DNA of 30,383 nucleotides, from NCBI GenBank assembly GCA_003427395.1, contig BFEA01000299.1:221788-252170 (forward strand), given 5' to 3'. Every line of letters begins with the position of its first letter. Position 1 is the first letter of the stretch. The stretch comes from Chara braunii. Its lineage: Eukaryota > Streptophyta > Charophyceae > Charales > Characeae. Below, in pieces: positions 18,601 through 28,183 of this stretch. Below the pieces are notes generated by a model. The model was not told where the DNA came from, searched no databases, and saw nothing but the letters and a program-made list of their open reading frames with translations. The translations under genes were made by a program, and so were the position numbers.

Positions 18601-19344
18601 TTTTTTCTTCCCTTCTGGAGAAGAGGGGAAGAGGGGAGGAGGATCGTCGCCCTCGTGGGTGAGAGGAGGAATTTGATGAAGGATGAAGCTGACGAGGAGA
18701 AGCAGATGTCACCGTCACCAAGAAGGAAGACTAGCCCGACTGATGATAAAATTTGGCGCGAAATGAGCATCAAGATGTGGCATAAAGTCGCAGCGAATCT
18801 TGCGCACGCTCACGAGTGTCACTGCAGGTGTATTCCGATGCACTAAAAGCCTAAGAAAAAGGCCACAGAGAATGAATGGAAAGCAAAAAGAAAAGAAAGA
18901 ACAATCTGGCAAAAGCTAGCTTGAGTATGGTATCGCAGCTGTTGGTGATCCGCTCCACTACTACGAGCGATGGCGCTTTTTTTTTCTTTTTTTTTCCCCG
19001 TCTGTAACTCCCAACCACCATCTTCCGCCATGATGTTTTTTGAAGTCATTGGGTACTGGTGGTTTAAGCCGGGGAGGGGAAAGATTCGATCCTGATGCAA
19101 CAATGGTGACCGTGCATTCTATTCGGAAGAAGAATGATGGTAGACAAGCGAGAAGCAAGAGGACAGCTCAAGAATGGTGTTCCCCATATTTGCCCGAGTT
19201 TACCCGACCACAACACCAAGGTTATATAGCTGTTGTGTCTAGACAAACTGTCATTCGATATACAATTATAAAAAAAAGAGTGACTATTTTATGTGCGTCA
19301 ACAAGGAACGGGGGGCGTTCTGTTCGGGTGAATGCGGTAAAGAC
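18601..19344. other. Non-coding stretch, no gene recognised
   Basis: Purine-rich start (18610-18690), then unique-looking sequence with poly-T (18977-18996). An open frame of 92 codons at 18568-18846 has no recognisable family. One copy of the degenerate GACCGTGCATTCTATTCGG motif lies at 19108-19140. Confidence 0.4.
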
Positions 19345-19786
19345 CGGGCGTTATATTCGTATGAAAAGCTTATAGCTGGACGACTATGGCTGCTTGCAGT
19401 GCTTGCAGCTTTCCGCCGAGATGATCGTTTGTGCAATTTTTTTTGTTCGTTGTACTGATTGGACAAGAATCGGATACACAACATACGTACAATTCTTTCA
19501 ACTCTAAGGCCGAGGAGAAAAAACAAAAGAAAAAAATTCCATGCAATTCTCTCTTTCCCCCCCAACAAAAATCGCACATTATATTCGTATACCTGCATGG
19601 GTATGCCTGCTTGCGGTTTTCTGCTCACATGATCATTTGTGCATTTTTTTTCTGTTCGTGGTGATCATTGGAGAAGAGTCGGATACGGAACGTACATACA
19701 ACTCTTTCAACTTTGAGAGCTAGAGGGGAAAAAAAATAAAAATAAAAAAATCCTTGCAATTCTCTCTTTCTCTCTCCCCCCCCAGT
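19345..19786. repeat. Two-unit tandem repeat (about 220 bp)
   Basis: Unit 1 is about 19345-19566 and unit 2 about 19573-19786, both running from GCG/CACATTATATTCGTAT through TTTGTGCA, GGATAC(A/G)(C/G)AAC(A/G)TAC and TTTCAACT to GCAATTCTCTCTTTC. The units differ by substitutions and A-run length. The function is unknown. Confidence 0.7.
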
Positions 19787-20065
19787 TGGAGGAAGGGGCA
19801 AGGCGGCAGGAGAGAGGAGGAGAAGGAGGATGTGCAGGGGGTTAACCCCGGAAGCGAAAAATGGGGTTCTTAGTAAACCGCTACCTTCTTCCCCGGAATA
19901 CAACATACTACGGCCATTATAGCTGCATGTATTTGGGATATCTTTCGGTCTATGTACACCTACAATGACTGTGCGTTGTGTTCAGGGGAAGAAGGTGCTT
20001 GGTGCATCGAAAGGCAGAGAGGAGTGACGAAGACGACAACTATTCGTGAGTACATGGAAACCTGT

Positions 20066-20168
20066 CGTCTTCACCCGAATGAAACGCCCGGTCATTATGA
20101 CTATATCTAAAGTGAAAGGTACAACAAATACGACTATAATTATTGGCCGTTCTGTTCGGGTGAAGACG
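20066..20168. repeat. Imperfect inverted repeat (foldback, ~37-bp arms)
   Basis: CGTCTTCACCCGAATG... (20066-20103) is complementary, with mismatches, to ...CTGTTCGGGTGAAGACG (20132-20168), around a 28-base centre. The structure could be a small MITE or a transcribed hairpin. Confidence 0.6.
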
Positions 20169-20752
20169 GTCGCTGCATGGGTATATGATGAAGGAGGCGG
20201 ACGGCGACTTTCCAGGAGTGCATATCTCGATCATCTGCGTAATTCCTCACACATGTTTTATTTTCCTTCTTTTTTCGTTTTCCCTTTTTTTCAAATAACT
20301 AAGCCTTGATGATTCTCATATCACATACAGTTGGTTTTCGGCATTATATGATTACAAATTTTGAATTTACGAAATTAATCAATTGCTCCAATCCTGGCAA
20401 TTATTGGTGTCTGTGAATCATTGTGACTGTATCTACACTGAAACGTATACCAAATACGGCTATAATGACCGGCCATTCTGTTCAAGTAAAGACGGTGGCT
20501 GGATGGCTATACGACGGACGAGGCAGATGACAACTTTCCAGGACTGTATAGAAAGTTGGCTCGACCGTCTACATAATTTTGCACACATGTTTTATTTTCC
20601 TACTTTTTCCTCTTTTCCTTTTTTTCAAATAGCTAAGGCTTGATGATTCTCAGATCATATGCAGTTGGTTTTCAGAATTATATGCTTACAATTTTCGAAT
20701 TTACAAAATTAATCGATTGCTCGAGTTCGACCAATTATAAGTGTGCGTGAAT
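20112..20752. repeat. Two-unit tandem repeat (about 330 bp)
   Basis: Unit 2 (from about 20438) repeats unit 1 (from about 20112) at an offset of about 334: CACACATGTTTTATTTTCC at 20248 and 20582, GATGATTCTCA(T/G)ATCA(C/T)AT, and AATTAATC(A/G)ATTGCTC. Identity looks about 80%. Confidence 0.7.
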
Positions 20753-20759
20753 CGTTTTT

Positions 20760-21282
20760 CAAAAAACAAAATGAAGCACTTCTTTTTAATATTATCCAAA
20801 TCAATGACCGCACGCTCCGGAAATCGAGGAGTGGTCCCTGATTCACCGACCGAAGACTGGAGTATAGTGGGTTCTCTCATACGGGGCAAGGGGGTGCAGA
20901 CTCCTACAGTGCGAGAAAGCCCGTGCGTCATTCATTAGATTGATTAGTTTTAAAAAAAAAGAAGGAAACAGAACATTCGTTGCACTTCGTAATCGAGAAT
21001 GCAAAAACAATATTAGACTCCTGATAATCACAATGTATGTCAGACATATGCACCCCCGCACTTGGCGCACTTAGGAACTCAAACTTACACCCACTGAAAA
21101 AAGAAAAAAAAAACAATTCCGTGCAAAAAAGAACACCTAGCCAACTCGAACGTCCACAGACTCGAACTTTCCAATGTCTGAATTCTCCCAACTCTAAATC
21201 TGTAAGTCCGACTTGCCCTGAGTCTTCTGAAAATCACTCTCTGCGGATATGAGCTCCCTGTGTTTTGTGAGCGCTGCACGGA
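20760..21282. other. Non-coding stretch before the Helitron
   Basis: No coding match or clear repeat. The Helitron 5' terminus (expected to begin TC after an A) should lie in or before this stretch but cannot be picked by eye. Confidence 0.35.
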
Positions 21283-22238
21283 ATGTCCCACAATAATCAT
21301 TCATGTTTTTCCCCGCTGTCTCTTCCCTCCAAACCTGACTTCAATTTCTTATGTCTCCTCTCTTTTCTTCTACCGTTTGTATTACGCGCAGCCAAATCAT
21401 CATGGACTGCTGCTCAAAAGACAAGAGCAACACATACAGAACGACAACGACGTTACAGGGAGGCACATATTCCACGTATTTCGCCGCACAACAACAGTGG
21501 ATGACTTCATATTGCAACCCTCATTACCGCACACACTTTGGTTGACACTGTCAATCTCGGGAACAAAACACCGTGCGGCCATTGTGGTGCAGAAAAATGG
21601 TTCCACGAACGCACGTGGACCACACTTTGTTGTCGCCGAGGCAATGTTCGGCCAATGCTTTGGGAGTACCCCTCTCCTAACACAGCCGCTGACCAAATTT
21701 TTCGCTTATGGGAAGCCGATACTCCGCAGGGAAGATCATTGCGATCACGTGCACGACAATTCAACAATGCTCTTGCACTTGCTTCCCAAATCGTCCGAGA
21801 ACCGCAACCGCCCTCGGGCCCTTGGCCAGGCATGGTCAGGATCGTCGGTCAATTGCATCATAATTTGGGGCCTCTTCTCCCAAACCCTGATCATCAACCC
21901 GCATTTGCACAACTGTATATATATATGATCCGCAAGATGATCGTGATACAATAATTGTGCGTTTAAATCGATTCGATTTACCCCCCAATATGCCACTTGC
22001 CACAGTTCAACAAATCAAACAACTTTTGCGTAAACTCCATCGCCTTCTCTTAGTATGTAATGTTTGGGTGCATGATTTCATCACTGTTTCCCAGCTCCGT
22101 GTTGATAGGATATTAGACCGCCACATTGTTATTAACCCCGATGCTCAACCCCTACATGAACACGATCGAAGATACAACAAACCTCAAGGTCTAAAAGAAG
22201 TATGTCTCCTGATGCATGATCGGACCTATGAATCGTGA
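21283..22238 (+). pseudogene. Helitron Rep/helicase, N-terminal region
   Basis: Three frame pieces: a basic start (ERQRRYREA, near 21455), a Cys-rich segment CGHCGAEKW...LCCRRGNVRP (21574-21660) and the conserved GMVRIVGQLHHNLGPLLP...FAQLYIY (about 21826-21925), then RLNRFDLPPNMPL to LMHD (21957-22220). A two-base expansion of the TA run at 21916-21926 breaks the frame just after LYIY. Another shift is near 22230. These segments precede the Rep domain in complete Helitron proteins. Confidence 0.82.
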
Positions 22239-24034
22239 AATAGTCATACATCGTCGCCATGGCGACGTATTGCCCATTGCCGAAACAAACCGTGCTTTCA
22301 ACTCGATACATTATGTCCTCCTTTTTCCCTCTGGAGAAAACGGTTGGACGCCGGACACAGATGACGAAAATGATCCTGATATTATTCGAATCACTGCTCG
22401 CGTTTATGCTTTCCACCTTAACACACGTGTCACTGAACGATTGACGTTGTGTCTCGCGACTCTTCCAAGAATATACGTGCATGGCATTTGCAAAAATAGA
22501 AAATGGACGCCTTTTATACAGCAAGTTGCACAAAATTGAGATTTGTGTTGACCTTTACCAAAACTTGCACGATCACTTGATGCAATACGACAACACCGAA
22601 AATGTTGGACAACGTATTATCTTGCCCGAAACTTTTATTGGTGGCACACGAGATATGCACCGTCGTTACCAAGATTCAATGACAACTGTTCAAAATTACG
22701 AGCCTCCCGATCTTTTCATTACAATCACTTGCAACTTGCACTGACCTGAAATTCAAAACGAGCTTCTTCACAATCAACAACCCCCGGATAGACCGGATTT
22801 ACTTACATGTGTCTTCAAAGGATATTTGCAACAACTCAGTCATGACATTCACTTTTAACATATATTTGGACCGACAACTGCCTACATATACGTTGTAGAA
22901 TTTCCTCCCGCATGCTCATTTGGTCATCACATTTACAAACGACCATAAAATATCAACACCGGAACAAATTGGCTCCATTGTTCGCGTCGAGATTCCCACA
23001 AATCCTGCACTTCGCGAACTCGTGCTTGCGCATATGAGTCATAACCCTTGCGGAATCCACAATCCGCAAGCTCCTTGCATGCACAATGACCGTTGTTCAC
23101 ATCACTTCCCCAAAAGATTTTTCAGACTGTACAACATGGAATGAAGAAACCGGATATCCAATCTACTGCAGACGTGCTCCGGGTGAAGGAGGCGCGATAG
23201 TTGTCCGAGAAAACAACCAACTTGACAAATTTTGGGTTGTCCCATACAACCCTTTCCTTCTCTTACGTTATCGCTGCCATTTGAATGTTGAAATTTGAGC
23301 ATCTACTGCGGCCCACCGATATATGTTTGAATACATTATGAAAGGTCCTGATCAAGCCATGGTTGCCAAAATGACAACCGCAAATGACGAGATTCAAACA
23401 TTCCAAGATATGCGCACAATTGGTGCAACTGAACTATGTTGGCGCATATTGGAATTTGCTCTTTCCGAACAATATCCTGTCGTTTCTGGATTACCTGTCC
23501 ATGCAGAAAATTGACAACGTGTATATTTCCGCTGGCAGCAAGCTACGCGTATCGCACAAGGACCACCACCAGAAATCGAGCTCGTTACATGGTTCAAATG
23601 AAACCTTGAACACATTGACTTCCCTGATGAAATGAAACCTCTCTTTAAAGATATGATTCGACGCTTCCGATTTGACAAGACAAAAAAAGAATGGATATTA
23701 TGTCGTCGCTCAGCAAACACAATTGGTTGAATGCATACAATCCACCCCAGTGTTGGTGATACCTTCTATCTCATAATGCTCCTTCAATCACCACATTCTC
23801 GTGACGCAACATCATTTGAGCACCTTCGAACTGCTGGCAATGAGGTTCACCCATCGTTCCAATCAGCATGTCGTGCACTTGGCCCACTGAACGATAACAC
23901 TCAATTTGATGTTCTGTTACGCGATGCTATCTTCAGAGTTTCTCCATCGATGGTCTGTGACCTCTATCTCCATATTGTCCTACATTGTGCACCCGTTGAT
24001 CTCGACGAACTACTTAAAAACGCACTAGGAACAA
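22216..24034 (+). pseudogene. Helitron Rep domain (HUH endonuclease) remains
   Basis: Rep nicks and joins single-stranded DNA during rolling-circle transposition. Visible: IVIHRR...AFNSIHYVLLFPSGENGW (frame 1), IILPETFIGGTRDMHRRYQD and PDLFITITCN (frame 2), AYIYVVEF, then the HUH motif H-A-H at 22911-22919 (in phase with VITFTN...TPEQI), and the two tyrosines in YMFEYIMK (23320-23322 and 23332-23334), the YxxxYxxK pattern. VVPYNPFLLLRYRCHLNVEI and DLYLHIVL also fit. In-frame stops: TGA 22742, TAA 22856, TGA 23296, 23512, 23599 and 23728. Frameshifts near 22490, 22908, 23115 and 24035. The catalytic residues survive although the frame does not. Confidence 0.85.
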
Positions 24035-25851
24035 ATGGATGACAATTTCCATACAAATCTCCGTGCTGCGAACGTTACCTCTAGAACCATCAGAACTATG
24101 CTTCTTATCGACATAGAAAACCGTCTTCAAAAAGAGGGTAAGCAACTTCAAGATGTTGGTATGACTCCGCCTTCTACCGCTGAACGAAACAAAGCCAATA
24201 ATCTCGCTGAACGACCTGATCAATGAGATGTTCCCCAAATAATTCACGATGAAATTTCCTACGACAAAGAAAGTCTTCGGAACACACTAGCTGCAAATTT
24301 GTCGCTCCTTCGACCCTCGCAACACGCCATCTTCCAACGCATCATCGCCCCGACCGAAAATAACAAACCGCTCTGTCTTTTTGCTGATGCATTAGCAAGC
24401 ACGGACAAGACCTTCTGCTTCAACACAATCCTTGTGCACATTCGAAATCAGGATCGCGTCGCATTAGCTGTTGCTTCAAGCGGTATTGCAACCACTTTCT
24501 TACATGGCGGTCGCACAATCCACTCATGATTCAAATCTCCTCTCACTCCGACCTCAATATCAACACTTGATATTCTGAAACAATCTGCACTTGTTGAACT
24601 CATTCGAATGACTATTGTCATTCTTTGGGATAAAGCACTAATGATACATAGATTCCATATTGAAGTGTTTGACAACACTTTCCAAGACATTTGCTCCTCA
24701 AATTTGCCTTTCGGCGGCAAAATTATTGTTCTTGGCGGTGACTTTCGTCAAATTTTTCCCGTGATAACAAAAGGAACACGTGCACAAACAGTTGATGCGT
24801 GTATCAAATCATCCGTGTAATGGCGATACTTTGACACCATGCATCTCTCCGAAAATATGTGTGTGCTCACTCAGATCAACACCCCCGAAGGTCGCCAATA
24901 CGCTCGATGGTTACTTGCGCTTAGAGATGGTGAATTACCCCCCCCCCCCCCCCCCCCCCCCCCCCACCACCCCCCCACCTCTCTCCCCCCAACACACACA
25001 CATAATCGAGCTTGCATCATAAACAATCGTCAAGAACAAGGTGGCTAGAGAGAGAGAGAGAGCTCTCTCTCTCTCTCTCTCTCTCTCCCCCCCCCCCCCC
25101 CCCCCCCCCCCACAAATGTGGACATCCCTATAATTAACCTCCCTCCTCATCTTTGCCTACATGAAGGAACTCAACAACTTATTACTTGGACATTCCCACA
25201 ACTTCAAACAATCTCCCAGAACCCGTAATGGCTTGCCGAACGCTTGATTCTATCACCCAAAAACAAAACCGCTCGACCAACTTCCGGGACCTTTTATAAC
25301 ATGTCTCAGCTTCGACTCGCTCCTCCCCAATGAACAATACCCCGACGTACCTATCGACGCGCTCAATTCAATTGACATCCCATCGCTGCCTCCTCACGTC
25401 CATCGTATAAAAAAAAAAATGCACCCGTTATGCTGTTGCGAAACATCGCAATGAGAAAAGGATTATGTAATGGAACACGACTCATTTTCGACTCCATTAC
25501 TAATAACAGACTCCTGCACGCACGAATTATTCCATCCCTCGAGTCGATCCTTCTCCCACGCATTCTCCTCACAGTTACCAACCAAACAAGCCCTTTTCTT
25601 GGCAAACGCGTCGAATCCGTCGATTCCCTATCCGCCCTGTGTTTGCCATGACTATAAACAAAATCCCAAGGACAATCCATTAAACACGTAGACATAGATC
25701 TCCAGCAACAATGCTTTGCACATGGACAACTCTATGTCGTTGCATCGAGAGTTGGTGACATCCGCTTCACACTTCATGCGACAAATAACCAAACAACAAA
25801 AATTGTGTACAAAAAATTCTATCATAAACTTTGCAGTCGCTTCCTCGCTTA
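24035..25851 (+). pseudogene. Helitron PIF1-type helicase domain remains
   Basis: Helicase that unwinds DNA in the 5'-3' direction in this family. Frame 2 to 24937: the Walker A position reads ALASTDKTF (24389-24415), so the usual glycines are gone although KT stays. The Walker B position reads WDKA (24626-24637) where D-E is expected. FGGKIIVLGGDFRQIFPVI is well kept. After the C-tract: WLAERLILSPKN, a PPH segment, APVMLLRNIAMRKGLCNGTRLI, then KSQGQSI and HGQLYVVASRV. In-frame stops at TGA 24224, TGA 24527 and TAA 24818, plus a small insertion near 25660 in the conserved NKSQGQ. The end is TAA 25849-25851 or an exon junction before it. It cannot be an active ATPase. Confidence 0.85.
24938..25110. 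repeat. Poly-C tracts around (GA)n(CT)n inside helicase
   Basis: 28 C in a row (24938-24965), then C-rich sequence and (AC)n, then (GA)8 directly followed by about twelve CT units (25047-25087) and another C run to about 25110. The GA/CT junction is a perfect inverted repeat. The block interrupts the helicase frame between RDGELP and NVDIPIINLP. Long C runs are error-prone in assembly. Confidence 0.9.
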
Positions 25852-25864
25852 ACTTCTAACTGCC

Positions 25865-25892
25865 CTCCTGCTTCCTTTTTTTTTCCCTGCAG
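25865..25892 (+). other. Splice acceptor candidate
   Basis: A long pyrimidine run ending CCCTGCAG at 25892, with CTTAAC and TCTAAC branch-like motifs 30-45 bases upstream. It directly follows the helicase stop and opens into the long frame downstream. A matching donor was not identified. Confidence 0.4.
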
Positions 25893-26838
25893 GTTCTCCA
25901 AAAAATCTGTCGACAAACAAAAAGTCGAAGACCTCACCATCTACTGCTGCTACAGGCATCCAAGTTTCAGCTGCTGCAACATCCGACACTTCAACTTCAC
26001 TGCATCTGCTTCTAGCACAATATCTACAACATCCTCAATTCCGCTTCCCCTGTCTACATCACCTGTTGCAACCTCTAATCTCTCACACTTCGGACTGGAT
26101 GACATTATGCTGAGCCAGATCCCTCTCCCGTCCTCGTGCCCATCCTCATCACAAATGACTACTTCCACCACCACAACCTCCCGACACACTAGATGGGAGT
26201 CCTGGCTAACTTTCATTAATAGAGATAATATTGAACACATTATTGAACAAATTCTTTGGGAGGACTTCCTCCTAACTGACCACGTTGCTTTCTCAACACA
26301 CATATACGACTTCTTTGCCATTTACAAAGATAACCGCACCCGTTCTCTTCGACGTTCGGATCCATCGCCTAACCCCAACATCCATTATGCACGAACGAGA
26401 ACTTTCTTGCTCAAAATCATCAACGACGATTACAATCGGACACCTTCCCCCCGCACACCACGGCCCCAATACCAATACGAACGCATTACCAATGCCCACC
26501 ACAAACATTCCTTCATTCGTTCTGAGTCGCCGCCCCAACAACCATTCCTCCATCCTCACAATGTGTATGAACCCAACCTGCCCTGGTGGCTTCCGCTCGA
26601 ACCTTGGGGCGCCACACATGCAACGGCTCTCATCCATGACATCCTTGCCTCCCGTCACACGCTGGCCATCTATAATATTACCCACCCGCCGCGTACCTGG
26701 GATTACCTCAACGACGTCATTCGTTTGCACCACCGTGATACGCAGCAACCGCTCCCACCCCTCCCTACCTATAGAGCCGACATTGTGCACCGAGCCGTTA
26801 CATACCTCCGCGCCCAGAATCCCTCCCCGCCACGCTAA
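25893..26838 (+). CDS. Unrecognised open frame downstream of Helitron helicase
   Basis: An open frame of 315 codons from the proposed acceptor to TAA 26836-26838; the first ATG is at 26107 (243 codons). I recognise no family. Order: Ser/Thr-rich low-complexity start (SSTISTTSSIPLP...TTSTTTTS), a charged, probably helical part (RWESWLTFINRDNIEHIIEQILWEDFLL ...), a Pro/Arg/His-rich part (RTPSPRTPRPQ), and an aromatic-rich WWLPLEPWGATHATALIHDI. It lies on the same strand as the Rep/helicase, about 40 bases after its stop, and has no stops although the helicase has many. Caution: a 192-codon frame also overlaps on this strand and a 304-codon frame on the other, because C-rich sequence has few stops. 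It may be a Helitron accessory protein, a captured host exon or chance. Confidence 0.4.
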
Positions 26839-26859
26839 GCCCTCTCCAACACTATCAGA

Positions 26860-27033
26860 ATGACGACCTTTCAAGTTGCCTGAGCCTCCTACAACAGAGG
26901 TGGACAAAGCCAGACAAAGAGAGATGGACAAGACTACATGCGGAGAAAACAACTGCGAACAAGTGCCACCAGCGCATGAGACAAAGTGGAATGGACACAC
27001 GAAGAGCCACTGAACCACAAACATGCTGATCGA
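26860..27033. other. Non-coding stretch after the open frame
   Basis: A-rich sequence with no recognisable gene. It carries short GGACAAAG/AGACAAAG repeats. Confidence 0.35.
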
Positions 27034-27281
27034 CATGTCTTGCCTATTCTGTATACAACAAACCAAAATGGCGATAGACATTTCCTTGCAAATATGTGAC
27101 CTAGAGAAACGGAGACAAAAACAGTCTTTGCTGCGAACTGCAAACTTTTTTGTTCTACATATCTTGCCTATTCTGTGTACGACAAACCAAAATGGCAAAT
27201 ATGTCACCTAGAGAAAACACAGAGAGACAGAACCGCATACACAGTCTTTGCTACAAACTGCAAACTTTTTTGTACATTTGA
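27034..27281. repeat. Two-unit tandem repeat (about 122 bp)
   Basis: Units at 27034-27157 and 27158-27281 share CTTGCCTATTCTGT, ACAAACCAAAATGGC, AAATATGT, ACCTAGAGAAA, ACAGTCTTTGCT and ACTGCAAACTTTTTTGT. A small deletion and insertion separate them. Confidence 0.8.
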
Positions 27282-27573
27282 ATCTTTTCAACCATTTCTC
27301 CATCCCCCGAATCTGTTCTCTGTGCATCTCTGATGGTCTGTCCACCTGCTGAATTTGCCCCTTTGTGCATCCTACTTACCTTGCCCTGAATCTGTGCGTC
27401 TCTCCACAAATAATGTCGCATACCTCCTTCCCCTCCCCCCCTTCCTCTTCCTTTCCTTTCTCTCATCATATGCCCTGCTCCGCTCCCCGTTCCCTTCCTG
27501 CGCCGTGGCGCGTCCACTTGTAGTTAAAAAAAAAAAAAAAAAACCTTGCAGATAATTTACAAATTATTATCAA
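27282..27573. other. Pyrimidine-rich stretch with poly-A, no gene
   Basis: A C/T-rich stretch (27420-27500), a GCGCCGTGGCGC hairpin near 27500 and a run of about 18 A at 27526-27543. Nothing coding is seen. Confidence 0.4.
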
Positions 27574-27635
27574 ATGTCCTTCGGGACATCCGTTCAAATT
27601 GGATTAGCATGGCCCCTAGGGCGCGGGCCGACTAG
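27574..27635 (+). other. Candidate Helitron 3' terminus: two hairpins and CTAG
   Basis: ATGTCC-TTCG-GGACAT (27574-27589) is a 6-bp stem with a TTCG loop. GCCCCTAGGGC (27612-27622) is a perfect short palindrome, followed after nine bases by CTAG (27632-27635). Helitrons end in a GC hairpin about 10 bases before CTRR. The next base is C rather than the usual T, and no left end is defined, so this is a proposal. Confidence 0.35.
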
Positions 27636-28183
27636 CATCGATTCGCGTCGTGTGTGGCATGTTTGTGGCCATTTAAAAAATAGGAAAAAATAGTTTTCGG
27701 GTCTTTTTCAGGAATGCAAAATCGTAGTCCTGACGGGTCTGTATCGGCGTAGCTCCGCAACTTACGGTCCGCTTTCGGGAGGCAGAATACCGACATTGCT
27801 CCGAGTGGAAACTTGTTGTGGTTTCCCTTTTGGGAAACGCTTGCTGTCGGCGCTGCGTTATCGAGGCCTTGGCCATTCGCGGAGAGTAGCTGCGGGTGGG
27901 CCGCATATTTGGAAAAATGGCGGTGCGCTTCTTCGCCCGTTACTAGCATTCATGTCCCAGTAACTGTCATTGTGAAACTGTGTTCTTTGATCAACCTCCG
28001 GTGCGCCTTGGCCATTCGTACGGGAAGCACCTCCGTTGAGGTTGAGCGAGTTTCCCATTGCTGCTTCCACAACCAACTTTTGAGGGGGTGAGGGTTTTAG
28101 TCCATCCGGGGGTGTTTGAGGGGGTGGGGGTTTGTGGACGGCCACGGTCACAACATAGCAGCGAGTGCTTTGATCGTCTGGGA
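27636..28183. other. Stretch between Helitron and transposase fragment
   Basis: GC-richer than the sequence to the left. The minus strand has two open segments (about 27632-27949 and 27858-28151) in different frames whose wording looks protein-like (for example DPSGLRFCIPEKDPKTIF) but matches no family I know. The phrase GCCTTGGCCATTCG occurs twice (about 27868 and 28005). Confidence 0.3.

Larger units (their letters stand above)
21283..27635 (+). mobile_element. Decayed Helitron (rolling-circle transposon), limits approximate
   Basis: Plus-strand coding remains run in the order N-terminal zinc-finger-like region, Helitron_like_N domain, HUH Rep with two tyrosines, and PIF1-type helicase. 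This order is diagnostic of Helitrons. The left end is unknown. The right end is proposed from a GC palindrome followed by CTAG (27612-27635). A C-rich, G-poor plus strand runs through much of it. At least nine in-frame stops and more than five frameshifts make it non-autonomous. Confidence 0.85.

Noticed and set aside
18568-18846. 92-codon open frame after element B
   Set aside because: No recognisable family, it begins inside a decayed repeat copy and has no ATG context or neighbour supporting it.
22742-24529. TGA recoded as an amino acid in the Helitron
   Set aside because: Frameshifts, TAA stops and lost Walker residues in the same gene point to plain decay; the TGA bias is kept only as a mutation-spectrum observation.
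26285-27207. Second plus-strand frame (26285-26863) and a 304-codon minus-strand frame (26293-27207)
   Set aside because: Both overlap the 25893-26838 frame and are expected from the low stop density of C-rich DNA; composition is less protein-like and the minus frame runs into the tandem repeat at 27034.
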